A stretch of DNA of 64,000 nucleotides from Bathymodiolus brooksi (Eukaryota > Mollusca > Bivalvia > Mytilida > Modiolidae). The notes under the pieces were generated by a model that saw nothing but the letters and a program-made list of their open reading frames with translations, was not told the DNA's origin and ran no database searches. Shown in pieces: positions 9,631-20,989 of the stretch. The position numbers and the translations under genes are program-made. Within the stretch, counting starts at the first letter, position 1; the number at the start of each line of letters is the position of its first letter. The DNA lies in contig OY804579.1 of assembly GCA_963680875.1 (NCBI GenBank), positions 57,797,718 to 57,861,717 on the forward strand. The letters run 5' to 3'.

Positions 9631-11342
9631 AATTAAATGAAAAGGAATTGGCACACATTATTTATACACACAATAAAGTAATACATTTGGGATTGCCAAA
9701 TTATCAAGGTTGTAAGATTCCAGTGAAAACTAGAATAAATGTTGAATTTTTTAGAGAAAACTTATTAGATTATAAAGTTAAGGTTATTTGTGAATACCTT
9801 GAATTTGGTGCACCAATAGGTTTTCAAGGTTGTTTAAATATAAGTGAGATAGACATTAAAAATCACAAAGGGGCTAGTGAGTTTTCTTCAGATATATATA
9901 AATATTTGAGAAAAGAAGCTTCATATGGTTCTATTATTGGTCCATTTGAATCAAATCCTTTTGATTGTCAGTTCAAAATTTCTCCTTGGAATTCAGTTAC
10001 AAAGAAAGACTCATCAGAAAAAAGGGTAATTTTGGATTTAAGTTTTCCTCCCGGGTGTTCAGTAAATGATAATATATCAAAAGATATTTATTTGGGTGAA
10101 AAAATTAAAGTGCATATTCAAATATAGACGATTTGGTTGGTATTTTAAAAAATAAAGGGAGAGGCAGTCTCATGTTTAAAAAAGATTTGAAAAGGGCATA
10201 CAGACAATTTCCGATTTGTCCAGGAGATTTGCACTTAGTGGGTTTTAATTGGAATGGTTATTTATTTGCAGATCGAGTTCTGCCTATGGGTCTGAGATCC
10301 AGTGCACAAATTTGTCAACGCATTACAACATCAATAACATTCATGTATTTTAAATTGGGGTATATGATGGTAAATTATTTAGATGATTTTGGGGGAGCTG
10401 AGACAAAAGAAAAAGGCTGGAAAGCGTATGAGACTTTAGGAGAATTATTGATGTCTTGTGGTTTAGAAGAGTCGGTAGATAAAGCAGTTACTCCAACAAC
10501 GAAAATGACTTTTTAGGAGTAACATTTGACTCAGAAAAAATGACACTAGAAGTCACACCAGACAGGGTGGTAGAAATTTCGCTGCTGGTTGAATCTTGGT
10601 TAAAAAAGAAAAAAATCATCTTTAAAAGAACTTCAATCTCTTTTAGGAAAGTTGCATTTTATAGTTGGTTGTGTTAGGCCTGGTCGAATATTTGTTAGTC
10701 GTCTTCTAAATTGGTTACGTTCAGCATTTCCTTCAGATACAGTTGGTAATAAACACAACATTTACAGGTATATTCCAATAGAAATTAAAAAGGATTTGAA
10801 GTGGTGGTATGAATGTTTACCAGTATGTAATGGTGTTTCTATGATGGCTGTTGAAGAATGGTCTTATCCAGATACAGTTTTTTTCATGTGATGCGTGTTT
10901 AGAAGGATTGGGTGGAATGTTTGAAGATCAATTTTTTCATGCTATTTTCCCTCCTTTTATTACAGAGCAAAATTTGCATATCAACTGTTTAGAATTACTT
11001 ACAATAGTTGTCTCCCTTAGAACATGGGGTAAATATATGACTGGTAAGAGAATTCTGTTTTTTTGTGATAATGAGGCTTCGGTTCAAGTTTTAAATTCGG
11101 GACACACAAGAGATGCATTTATGCAAAATTGTTTAAGGGAGATTTGCTTTTACGCAGCAAATGTACAGTTTGAAGTCAAGGCTAAACACATTAGTGGAGA
11201 AAATAATCGCTTACCAGATTATTTGTCTAGATGGGAAATAGATAAAAAATACAGGATTTTATTCAAAAATAGTATAAGGGATCGTATTTGTCATGAAATT
11301 GATATTACTGATGATCACTTTAATTTCATTCATAAATGGTAA
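9618..11342 (+). pseudogene. Ngaro/DIRS-like reverse transcriptase and RNase H
   Basis: The RT fingers start at 9618 (VIHLGLPNYQG, PWNSVTKKDS, LDLSFPPGCSVND). After a frame change near 10125 the palm follows: RGSLMFKKDLKRAYRQFP, LPMGLRSSAQICQR and the catalytic NYLDDFGG (YLDD at 10376-10387). A second shift near 10512 precedes LGVTFDS and EVTPDR, a third near 10610 precedes LQSLLGKLHFIVGCVRPG. A fourth near 10878 opens the RNase H-like domain: SCDACLEGLGGMF, HINCLELLTIV, FFCDNEASVQVLNSG and ISGENNRLPDYLSRW, keeping the D-E-D-D pattern, to the stop at 11342. The order RT-RNase H-recombinase is that of YR retrotransposons. Four frameshifts make it non-functional. Confidence 0.85.
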
Positions 11343-11363
11343 TTACATTTTTTGTTATTAATT

Positions 11364-11688
11364 TTTTTTTTATTACAGAATTAAAATTACTTCATCTACA
11401 ATCAAAGATATCTGTAAGACATGCATTTGCAGAAGGCACAAATCAAAATTTCAAAAAGTATTAAAATCTTTAATTAAGAGTATAGGAAAAGACCCAGATG
11501 AATATTCCTCTCACAGTTTTCGAAGAAGGGGTGCATCTTGGGCTTTCTCAGCCGAAGTTCCTAGTGAATTAATCCAACTTTACGGAGATTGGAGTAGTGA
11601 TGCTTATAAAAAATATCTTAGGTTTTAAATTGGACGATAAAATTGCTGTCGCTGAAAAGATGAGAAATAATATTTTAAATTCTCTTTA
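11364..11688 (+). pseudogene. Tyrosine recombinase C-terminus of the Ngaro-like element
   Basis: Only the last part of the recombinase remains. KDPDEYSSHSFRRRG holds the HxxR motif (HSFR, 11512-11523) and GDWSSDAYKKYLRF holds the catalytic tyrosine (second Y, 11612-11614). A TAA follows at once, but one base later the family's usual tail continues (KLDDKIAVAEKMRNNILNSL) to 11688, so a one-base insertion is inferred. The N-terminal SAM-like domain and the box I arginine are missing; a deletion between 11342 and 11364 is likely. The T-rich run ending TTACAG just upstream looks like a splice acceptor, probably by chance. Confidence 0.75.
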
Positions 11689-11729
11689 ATTTGTTGTTTG
11701 TTGGATATTACAGGCATTTACCATGAAAA

Positions 11730-14432
11730 AAGAGCGACAATAATTTCTGCATCAATATCAAAATATGTTGATGGGATTAGAGGGTGCACAACACAAGCAT
11801 TACCGGGGCTACAATAGGTAGAATTACAGAATTACTCTCTAGAGGAAAGATAAATATAAGTAATATTGATATAGTTATTATTCATGTAGGAACTAATAAT
11901 ATTTCATCAGCTCAAAATGTTGATACAATCATTTCTTATTATGGGGATTTAATACACAAACTTAAATATAAAACAAATGCTCATATTGTCTGTACTTCAA
12001 TACTACCTCGTTTATGTGATCCTGACAAAACTGTAAATAAAATTAATAAAGTAAATTTGGAATTAAAAAAATTATGCATTAGAAAAAAGATACAGTATAC
12101 AAATTTATATCGTAGTTTTTTTTTATTAAATAATCGTCCTGATTCTTCTTTATATGATAATCGTCCCGATTCTTCTATATATGATAATCATCCTGATTCT
12201 TCTTTATATGATAATCGTCCTGATTCTTCTTTATATGATAATCATCCTGATTCTTCTTTATATGATAATCATCCTGATTCTTCTTTATATGATAATCGTC
12301 CTGATTCTTCTTTATATGATAATCGTCCTGATTCTTCTTTATATGATAATCGTCCTGATTCTTCTTTATATGATAATCGTCCTGATTCTTCTTTATATGA
12401 TAATCGTCCTGATTCTTCTTTATATGATAATCATCCTGATTTTTCTTTATATGATAATCGTCCTGATTCTTCTTTATATGATAATCATCCTGATTCTTCT
12501 TTATATGATAATCGTCCTGATTCTTCTTTATATGATAATCGTCCTGATTCTTCTTTATATGATAATCGTCCTGATTCTTCTTTATATGATAATCGTCCTG
12601 ATTCTTCTTTATATGATAATCGTCCTGATTCTTCTTTATATGATAATCGTCCTGATTCTTCTTTATATGATAATCGTCCTGATTCTTCTTTATATGATAA
12701 TCGTCCTGATTCTTCTTTATATGATAATCGTCCTGATTCTTCTTTATATGATAATCGTCCTGATTCTTCTTTATATGATAATCGTCCTGATTCTTCTTTA
12801 TATGATAATCATCCTGATTCTTCTTTATATGATAATCGTCCTGATTCTTCTTTATATGATAATCATCCTGATTCTTCTTTATATGATAATCGTCCTGATT
12901 CTTCTTTATATGATAATCATCCTGATTCTTCTTTATATGATAATCGTCCTGATTCTTCTTTATATGATAATCATCCTGATTCTTCTTTATATGATAATCG
13001 TCCTGATTCTTCTTTATATGATAATCATCCTGATTCTTCTTTATATGATAATCGTCCTGATTCTTCTTTATATGATAATCGTCCTGATTCTTCTTTATAT
13101 GATAATCGTTCTGATTCTTCTTTATATGATAATCATCCTGATTCTTCTTTATATGATAATCGTCCTGATTCTTCTTTATATGATAATCATCCTGATTCTT
13201 CTTTATATGATAATCGTCCTGATTCTTCTTTATATGATAATCATCCTGATTCTTCTTTATATGATAATCGTCCTGATTCTTCTTTATATGATAATCATCC
13301 TGATTCTTCTTTATATGATAATCGTCCTGATTCTTCTTTATATGATAATCGTCCTGATTCTTCTTTATATGATAATCGTCCTGATTCTTCTTTATATGAT
13401 AATCGTCCTGATTCTTCTTTATATGATAATCGTCCTGATTCTTCTTTATATGATAATCATCCTGATTCTTCTTTTATGATAATCGTCCTGATTCTTCTTT
13501 ATATGATAATCGTCCTGATTCTTCTTTATATGATAATCGTCCTGATTCTTCTTTATATGATAATCGTCCTGATTCTTCTTTATATGATAATCGTCCTGAT
13601 TCTTCTTTATATGATAATCATCCTGATTCTTCTTTATATGATAATCGTCCTGATTCTTCTTTATATGATAATCGTCCTGATTCTTCTTTATATGATAATC
13701 GTCCTGATTCTTCTTTATATGATAATCGTCCTGATTTTTCTTTATATGATAATCATCCTGATTCTTCTTTATATGATAATCGTCCTGATTCTTCTTTATA
13801 TGACAATCGTCCTGATTCTTCGTTATATGATAATCGTCCTGATTCTTCTTTATATGATAATCGTCCTGATTCTTCTTTATATGATAATCGTCCTGATTCT
13901 TCTTTATATGATAATCATCCTGATTCTTCTTTTATGATAATCGTCCTGATTCTTCTTTATATGATAATCGTCCTGATTCTTCTTTATATGATAATCGTCC
14001 TGATTCTTCTTTATATGATAATCATCCTGATTCTTCTTTATATGATAATCGTCCTGATTCTTCTTTATATGACAATCGTCCTGATTCTTCTTTATATGAT
14101 AATCGTCCTGATTCTTCTTTATATGATAATCGTCCTGATTCTTCTTTATATGATAATCGTCTTGATTCTTCTTTATATGATAATCATCCTGATTCTTCTT
14201 TTATGATAATCGTCCTGATTCTTCTTTATATGATAATCGTCCTGATTCTTCTTTATATGATAATCATCCTGATTCTTCTTTATATGATAATCGTCCTGAT
14301 TCTTCTTTATATGATAATCGTCCTGATTCTTCTTTATATGCTCCAAGAGATGGGTTACATTTAAATTTTGCTGGGACTTCACTATTAAGGAAAAAGTTTA
14401 TAAACATTATCAAACATGTCAGTGTAAATTAG
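11730..14432 (+). pseudogene. SGNH/GDSL hydrolase domain of the element, split by a 27-bp minisatellite
   Basis: Upstream, ISASISKYVDGIRG corresponds to the block I region (GDS motif degraded). After a frame change near 11800 comes ATIGRITELL and IVIIHVGTNNIS, the block III GxN motif, then HIVCTSILPR and VNLELKKLCI. The reading frame enters the minisatellite at 12129 as repeats of DNRPDSSLY. On the far side APRDGLHLNFAG (from 14340) provides the block V D-x-x-H pair and the domain ends at TAG 14430-14432. Both flanks are in the same phase. I recall that some Ngaro elements carry an SGNH hydrolase gene, which fits its place after the recombinase. The GTG at 11784 is not a convincing start. Confidence 0.75.
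12129..14339 (+). repeat. 27-bp minisatellite, 82 copies, in a coding linker
   Basis: Unit GATAATCGTCCTGATTCTTC + TTTATAT (27 bp, nine codons). The main variation is CGT versus CAT (Arg/His); through about 12800-13320 the two types alternate, giving a 54-bp higher-order period. Length 2211 = 82 x 27 - 3: three units are 26 bp, each with the same one-base loss (TCTTTTATG at about 13471, 13929 and 14198), separated by exactly 17 and 10 units. The first unit differs (AAT for GAT). Confidence 0.97.
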
Positions 14433-15554
14433 ATATTCATTTCATATATTAATTGTTTCAGTTATAAGTGTATACATTTGTATCATGTATGTGTTGCTTT
14501 TACTTATTGGAATTTATTCTTTCTCTTTTCAGGGAGTTGACACCCAGAACACGGTGCTGTTCCCTTGACAGAGTCTATTCTAGGTCTACATATACTTAGA
14601 GTAGATTTTTCCCCCCTTCATTACACTTATGGGTTTTGAAGAGAGAAATAATTTTGTGGATTAGAGAAGGAATTTTTTCCAATAAGCATTTAGTATACAC
14701 GTACAAGATTATTATTTCATCAATTTTTGGCGGCCTTTCGGCTTGGCGGACTTTGTGGCCAAAATATTGATATATATTGATGTAATTTTTATTATTTAAT
14801 GTGTTTTTCATTATTTATATGATGATGTTATATATTTGTGTATATAGATATATTTATATTAATGGCAATACATATAAAATATATTGCTTGTTTTTATTTA
14901 TTTCCGAAATATTACTATATATCCCTTTTCGTTCAATTACTGAACTCTGATTGATTTGCATTCTTGTTATTGGGCTCGTTCTTTCGGATTTATATACTAG
15001 TAATCATTCTCACAAGTAACAATTTGAGTCTTATATACACACGTATTTTACATTACAGATTAAGTAGCAAGTAAATTTTGCAGACCAATAGAATAAATAA
15101 TAAAAACATACTAAATGTATTACCAAATTGTATTATAAAAACAACTTAGACTATTCATCATGTTGAATGGATAGATGGGAATTGCTTTAGAAATATATCT
15201 ATAATGGAAAATGCCGATTTTATGTGCTCTTTTGTTACATGTTTATTGCATAATTGTCACAAACTGTATTGTTAATGACAATCAAATTTTGAATTTGAAT
15301 TTGAATTTATAATGTTTAGTGATTCCACGACCTATTTAAATATGATTAAATTGTTAAAATATTTGCTTAATCAAGTAGAACAATTTAATGATATGCATTT
15401 GTAGTGTCATAAATTAGGACATTATCGTGCTTCCGATAACTAAGAGATTCGGGAAAATTTAAAATTTTTAAAATACAAAGTGTTTTTTAGTTTATAAAGA
15501 TAATACTTAAACCGGCCTTGTAAGTTACATCCAAGCAGCACCCGCATGTAACGA
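14433..15554. other. No recognised gene; probable 3' region of the Ngaro-like element, then AT-rich DNA
   Basis: The phrase CAGGGAGTTGACACCC near 14531 and GGCGGCCTTTCGGCTTGGCG near 14728 are GC-rich islands that may belong to the element's terminal repeats, but I found no second copy. The rest is AT-rich without domain-bearing ORFs. Confidence 0.4.
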
Positions 15555-15726
15555 GAGTACCCGGAGAAAACCACCGACATGTCGCAAGTCACTTGACAAA
15601 TGTTATCACATACTTAATGTTGTATCGAGTGAATCTGGACATGAGCGGGATTCGAACTCACACTATAAGTGGTGATATGGGTGGTTGTAAATCCAACTAC
15701 CATACGATCACGACCACGACGGCCCC
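15555..15726 (-). mobile_element. SINE family 1, copy B (partial)
   Basis: Head at 15726 (complement of CACGACCACGACGGCCCC), B box complement GGGATTCGAACTCAC near 15648-15662, body to ACCCGGAGAAAACCACC at about 15560. The tail half is missing. Same orientation as the other copies. Confidence 0.7.
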
Positions 15727-15923
15727 CTGATATTCTTGAGCCTTCTTTGATAGAGGGTTGCTGCTAACAGGAAAGCTACTTAATCATGGGCTCCTAGTGG
15801 TAAATTTGAAATCATCGCCACCATGAAATATCGCTATAGAAATATCTGTTTTACAGATGACCTCGGATATGTTATGTTTGTCGTAGTCACATCAATGTCC
15901 TTAATTCTTTCACCCCATTCCCA
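15727..15923. other. Unassigned spacer
   Basis: Short non-coding stretch between a SINE and a Z repeat; nothing recognisable. Confidence 0.4.
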
Positions 15924-16140
15924 TTAGTGGAACAGGAACTGCTTATCCTTCCGGAGCACATAAGTTCTCTCATTTTTTTAGTGTGGTTCGTGCTGCGCAA
16001 CAGTTAGTTTTCTGGTTAGTGTTTTGTGGATCATTAATTGTCCCTTTTCAGTACTTTATCTTCCAGCCATTGAAGTGTCTATCCTTCTTCGATTTACGGC
16101 CTCTGCTTATCCCTTTGGTGTATTCAAACATTTCATGAGA
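15924..16140 (+). repeat. Dispersed repeat Z, diverged copy
   Basis: Follows the Z order: GGAACAGGAACTGCTTATCC, then TTAGTTTTCTGGTTAGTG, then TTTACGG and CCCTTTGGTGTATTCAAAC. Substitutions are frequent, so this is an old copy. Z is interpreted as the 3' terminal region of an RT-encoding element (see 49845-50300). Confidence 0.65.
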
Positions 16141-16288
16141 CCAAAGGTGGTCCAAATGCTCCATGAATTGTCTTCTTCGAAAACTATTCCCGTTGATTCC
16201 ACTCACTATCTAATATGGGTGCCATATCTGAATTTGCAAATAATTAAGCAGAATTTTCATTAAAAACTTGATCAAAAACTATTGTGTG

Positions 16289-18206
16289 TAATTAATTATG
16301 TCAAGTTCGCTAGGATAGCCTGGACCCTAGCGACATTTAGGATAGCCTGGACCCTAGAAACGTTTAGGATAGCCTGGACCCTAGCGACATTTGATAACAG
16401 GATAGCCTGGACCCTAGCGACATTTGATAACAGGATAGCTTGAACCCTAACGACATTTAGGATAGCCTGGACCCTAGCGACAGTTAGGATAGCCAGGACC
16501 CTAGCGACATTAATTATGTCAAGTTCGCTAGGATAGCATGGACCCTAGCGACATTTGATAACAGGATAGCATGGACCGTAGCGACATTTGATAACAGGAT
16601 AGCCTGGACCCTAGCGACATTTGATAATAGGATAGCCTGGACCCTAGCGACATTTGATAACAGGATAGCCTGGACCCTAGCGACATTTGATAACAGGATA
16701 GCCTGGACCGTAGCCACATTTGATAACAGGCAGAATTAATTATGTCAAGTTCGCTAGGATAACCTGGACCCTAGGGACATTTGATAACAGGATAGCCTGG
16801 ACCGTAGCGACATTTGATAACAGGATAGCCTGGACCCTAGCGACATTTGATAACAGGATAGCCTGGACCGTAGTGACATTTGATAACAGGATAGCCTGGA
16901 CCCTAGCGACATTTGATAACAGGATAGCCTGGATCATAGCGACATTTGATAATAAGATAGCCTGGACCCTAGGGACATTTGATAACAGGATAGCCTGGAC
17001 CCTAGCGACATTTGATAACAGGCAGAATTAATTATGTCAAGTTCGCTAGGGTAGCATGGACCTTAGCGACATTTGTTAACAGGAGAGCCTGGACCCTAGC
17101 GACATTTGATAACAGGATAGCCTGGACCCCAGCGACATTTGATAACAGGATAACCTGAACCCTAGCGACATATGATAACAGGATAGCCTGGACCCTAGCG
17201 ACATATGATAACAGGATAGCCTGGACCCTAGCGACATATGATAACAGGATAGCCTGGACCCTAGCGACATATGATAACAGGATAGCCTGGACCCTAGCGA
17301 CATTTGATAACAGGATAACCTGGACCCTAGCGACATTTGATAACAGGATAGCTTGGACCCTAGCGACATTTGATAACAGGATAGCCTGGACCCTAGCGAC
17401 ATTTGATAACAGGATAGCATGGACCCTAGCGACATTTGATAACAGGATAGCCTGGACCCTAGCGACATATGATAACAGGATAGCCTGGACCCTAGCGACA
17501 TATGATAACATGATAGCCTGGACCCTAGCGACATTTGATAACAGGATAGCCTGGACCCTAGCGACATATGATAACAGGATAGCCTGGACCCTAGCGACAT
17601 TTGATAACAGGATAGCCTGGACCCTAGCGACATTTGATAACAGGATAGCCTGGACCCTAGCGACATATGATAATAGGATAGCCTGGACCCTAGCGACATT
17701 TGATAACAGGATAGCTTGGACCCTAGCGACATTTGATAAGAGGATAGCCTGGACCCTAGCGACATTTGATAACAGGATAGCCTGGACCCTAGCGACATAT
17801 GATAACAGGATAGCCTGGACCCTAGCGACATATGATAACAGGATAGCCTGAACCCTAGCGACATATGATAACAGGATAGCATGGACCCTAGCGACATTTG
17901 ATAACAGGATAGCCTGGACCCTAGCGACATATGATAATAGGATTGCCTGGACCCTAGCGACATTTGATAACAGGATAGCCTGGACCCTAGCGACATTTGA
18001 TAACAGGATAGCATGGACCCTAGCGACATTTGATAACAGGATAGCCTGGACCCTAGCGACATTTGATAACAGGATAGCCTGGACCCTAGCGACATATGAT
18101 AACAGGATAGCCTGGACCCTAGCGACATTTGATAACAGGATAGCCTGGACCCTAGCGACATTTGATAACAGGATAGCCTGGACCCTAGCGACATTTGATA
18201 ACAGGC
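16289..18206. repeat. 33-bp minisatellite with periodic spacer motif
   Basis: Unit of 33 bp containing AGGATAGCCTGGACCCTAGC and GACATTTGATAAC. The first part (to about 16500) is irregular, with shorter units lacking GATAAC. The motif AATTATGTCAAGTTCGCTAG recurs at about 16295, 16515, 16738 and 17030, dividing the array into blocks of about 220, 223, 292 and 1176 bp; GGCAGAATTA closes the array at 18204. Long ORFs on both strands arise because 33 is a multiple of 3 and no evidence of coding exists. Confidence 0.95.
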
Positions 18207-18318
18207 AGAATTAGAAATAATGGAATAAACAAAATGTATAATTTAATATCACATGTTCAACTTGTATCCTCAATCATCCCCAGTGAAAAATGTAAGCTTG
18301 TTTTGCTTGTTGACAAAT

Positions 18319-18420
18319 CGAACAGGAAATCCTTACCCTACCAGAGTACCGAGTTCATCCCCGGTTTTTAGTGGGGATTCCGGTGCCCAATCTTTAGTTT
18401 CTAATGTAGTGCTTTGTCGA
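18319..18420 (+). repeat. Dispersed repeat Z, 5'-half fragment
   Basis: AACAGGAAATCCTTACCCTA, CCCGGTTTTTAGTGGGGATT and CAATCTTTAGTTTCTAATGT match the first half of Z in order. Confidence 0.55.
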
Positions 18421-18801
18421 CAATTGTCGAAAATAAACACACACGTTGAAAAGTCTTCGGGAGCAAATAAACCAAAAGTCCTAAATAGAATAACCAAAAT
18501 AGGTTGAAGTCGCCTATGTCGGAGGGAGAAGAAACAATACATTATTTAGAAACTGTAAATTTCAATAATAAATTTAATATTATGGATACATCCGGATATA
18601 TCGTCACAATAAACTTCATTTTTGGAGTTTTGTTGCTAAGACTGTTGGTCAAAAGAAGTAATGTTTACTGAAGGTTTATTTCTAATATTTACAATGTTGT
18701 ATTATATGTCCTGTTAATTAGATTAGACGTGTACTACATAAAGAAAAACAATATTGTTATATGTTCATGTGGTCTATTTACAAGTGTTATTTTGTATTTA
18801 T
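18421..18801. other. Non-coding sequence downstream of the ASTE1-like gene
   Basis: On the minus strand this is the 3' flank of the ASTE1-like gene; a possible poly(A) signal (AATAAA on the minus strand) lies at about 18675-18680. No gene recognised. Confidence 0.35.
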
Positions 18802-18940
18802 CAAGTTTATCACTGGTTGATATTGTGTTTAGCAAGTTTTCATTGGTTGATATTGTACTTAGCAAGTTTTCATTGATTGATATTGTACTTAGCAAGTTTT
18901 CATTGGTTGGTTTTGTACTTAATAAGTTTTCATTGGTTGT
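18802..18940. repeat. 30-bp tandem repeat, about 4.5 copies
   Basis: Unit GATATTGTACTTAGCAAGTT + TTCATTGGTT. It ends eight bases from the stop codon of the ASTE1-like gene and would lie in its 3' UTR. Confidence 0.85.
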
Positions 18941-18947
18941 TCAGAAT

Positions 18948-20708
18948 CTAGGTATGCATGATTTTCTTGCGCAAATCCTCATATAATCTAAGCAAGCCTG
19001 GATCGCCCCTAAAACCTTCCTGGACTAATGCATCAACTGCGCGGCTATCTTTTCCTTGATAGAAGACACTGTACATCAACGACCCATCATATACTGTTGA
19101 TGGATCTGGTTGTCTGATCGGTGTGCCAACTAATACATTTATAGTGTATGCCATGTTCAAACATTCTTGGAAACGTTGTAGATACTCGTGGAATAAATGA
19201 ATATCTAAATTAGACCGACCAGGTTGAACACACAATCTACCGTACATTTCCTGAATCCAAGAATGTGTTTCCTTTTTCAACATCAAGATGTGACAGAAGA
19301 CGTACATCTTTGAATATAAGCTTTGGTTTGGAACATTCCCATTCTTGATGAAGTAGTTCAGGGTCAATTGAAACAGCCGCGATTCTTCTGGAATACCAAT
19401 CAGTAGTTCTGGTTGATATTGAAAAATGACTGCCATTAGGTTTGTCTTGCTACTCTTGTCCATGCTGTCGATTTCCTGTAGTGAGGGTACGGGACCATAA
19501 CCTTGCAGTTCATACTTTGGCATGACACTCTGTGTCGTCATCTGTCGCTCTTGACGTATAATTTCTATTATCTCACCTTTACGGGTATCTGTCGACCTAG
19601 ATTTGTTTACTATCCCGTAAACAATTTGTCTAAGTGGACGGCATATTTGTTGGAATGGTGGCAGATCATACAGCTCTACCGTTGGCTTCAGGATTACTCT
19701 TCCAAATGTGATATCTATTGGTAGTCCGGATAAAGTGCACGAACGTATATTTGCCATTACACGATCAGGAAGACACTCGTGTTGCTTAACTATTCCTTGG
19801 CGGTTGAAATAATTTGCAATGTTGTATTTTTCGAAATTATTTACCTTGGTGTAAAAATTAACAGAAGTGTTAATTTTTCTTTTGACAACCACTGCTTCAT
19901 CTCGCTGTAGTTTTTCATCGACACATTTCATCAACACCCTCAACCCGGTAGCTTTATCTCTGACATTCCTGAGAATATCAAAGGCTTGTTTCAAATTTCT
20001 GGAGAGATTTGAAAAATTTGATCCTGCCTCAAGACGTTGAAAAAAGGAATTAGCTACATCGTAATTTATTTCTACATAACTGTTTCCAAATATTGTTGCT
20101 ACTAGTGGCAATAGGGTAGTCGATAATCCAGTCTTGACTTCAAATGTACTTGCCAAATACAACTGTGTCTTAATCTCGCCATGCATATTGTTATGAATGT
20201 CCGAAAAATGTATAAACCCTCCAGGTAGATCAAAAATATACATATCCCCGTCACAGGATATTACAGGACAGCGCCACTGTGTGGCCAAAACCGCTATCTG
20301 GTTATCTGCCTCGCCCTCACATGCCAAAAGTGGAATATTCATATTTTTTAAAACCATTGTGAACGATTCATACATCAAGACAGGAATACATTCCATATAT
20401 TGCGGCATCGCGCTCAGGATACGATCCTCGCATTTTTTCTTAATATCGGCTAATTTCTTGTCATCTTCATCATGTGCACCATCAAAGACAACATACGGTT
20501 GTACGTTACAGTGTAGCAAATTATTGAAGAACTTCCAGGCATCTTTTTTGATTATATTGTAGTCACCACCGAACCTTCTACCACTACCACTGTAAAGAAG
20601 TTGATGACAAATATTGTTACCATCAATAATAACCCGTGTGTTTTTCAGAGCATAGGGTTGTAGGATACCATTTTGTTCCATGAACTTACGAATGCCACGG
20701 ATTCCCAT
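18948..20708 (-). CDS. ASTE1-like: Asteroid/ASTE1-like protein, XPG/FEN-family nuclease fold, 586 aa
   Basis: Begins MGIRGIRKFMEQNG, the XPG N-domain start seen in Asteroid proteins rather than MGI(K/Q)GL of FEN1. Acidic residues in XPG positions are kept: D29 in VIIDGNN, D76 in VVFDG, E131/E133 in CEGEAD, and D153/D155 in SCDGDMYIFD, so a metal-dependent nuclease site may be intact. The remainder (about 170-586) is the less conserved Asteroid-type C-terminal region. It is shorter than human ASTE1 (roughly 680 aa, from memory). The ATG is eight bases downstream of TTTATTTTCAG, a good 3' splice site (intron end at 20717), so a 5' UTR exon further right is likely and the coding part is a single exon. 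No stop or frameshift interrupts it, unlike every mobile-element ORF here. Asteroid was described in Drosophila as a modifier of EGF-receptor signalling; a mollusc role is unknown. Confidence 0.88.
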   Translation of the reverse strand: MGIRGIRKFMEQNGILQPYALKNTRVIIDGNNICHQLLYSGSGRRFGGDYNIIKKDAWKFFNNLLHCNVQPYVVFDGAHDEDDKKLADIKKKCEDRILSAMPQYMECIPVLMYESFTMVLKNMNIPLLACEGEADNQIAVLATQWRCPVISCDGDMYIFDLPGGFIHFSDIHNNMHGEIKTQLYLASTFEVKTGLSTTLLPLVATIFGNSYVEINYDVANSFFQRLEAGSNFSNLSRNLKQAFDILRNVRDKATGLRVLMKCVDEKLQRDEAVVVKRKINTSVNFYTKVNNFEKYNIANYFNRQGIVKQHECLPDRVMANIRSCTLSGLPIDITFGRVILKPTVELYDLPPFQQICRPLRQIVYGIVNKSRSTDTRKGEIIEIIRQERQMTTQSVMPKYELQGYGPVPSLQEIDSMDKSSKTNLMAVIFQYQPELLIGIPEESRLFQLTLNYFIKNGNVPNQSLYSKMYVFCHILMLKKETHSWIQEMYGRLCVQPGRSNLDIHLFHEYLQRFQECLNMAYTINVLVGTPIRQPDPSTVYDGSLMYSVFYQGKDSRAVDALVQEGFRGDPGLLRLYEDLRKKIMHT

Positions 20709-20983
20709 ACTGACAACTGAAAATAAATGGTAAATATTGAATGCAACATAAAAATCAGTGGTTGATACGTTCTCTATATAAAAACAAAAATGGCAGATCG
20801 CTGTACTTTACAATATTATTTTTTTCCCTCATAACATGTAAAGTAAAACAGTAGACATTATGTACTTGTTGACCGTTACGAAATATTCATATCCCAAATG
20901 ACAATGTATTTTTCCCGTTTTTTGTATTTCTTCTATCACCGACAAGACTTCTGCCAGACTTGACCATATGAGTAACACGGCGG
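20709..20983. other. Upstream region of the ASTE1-like gene
   Basis: Contains the inferred 5' UTR intron 3' splice site (minus strand, ends at 20717). No TATA-like promoter can be assigned with confidence. Confidence 0.35.
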
Positions 20984-20989
20984 ATGTGT

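Noticed and set aside
11342..11395. Intron with a TTTTTTATTACAG acceptor before the recombinase fragment
   Set aside because: No matching donor in the expected place and the element is degenerate; a deletion explains the gap better.
12154..14206. Hydrophobic repeat ORFs (MIIVLILLY-type) in the 27-bp array
   Set aside because: Shadow frame of the DNRPDSSLY linker; appears only because the array is open in two frames.
16514..18194. Long ORFs on both strands in the 33-bp array
   Set aside because: Unit length is a multiple of 3 and lacks stops in those frames; no flanking coding sequence.
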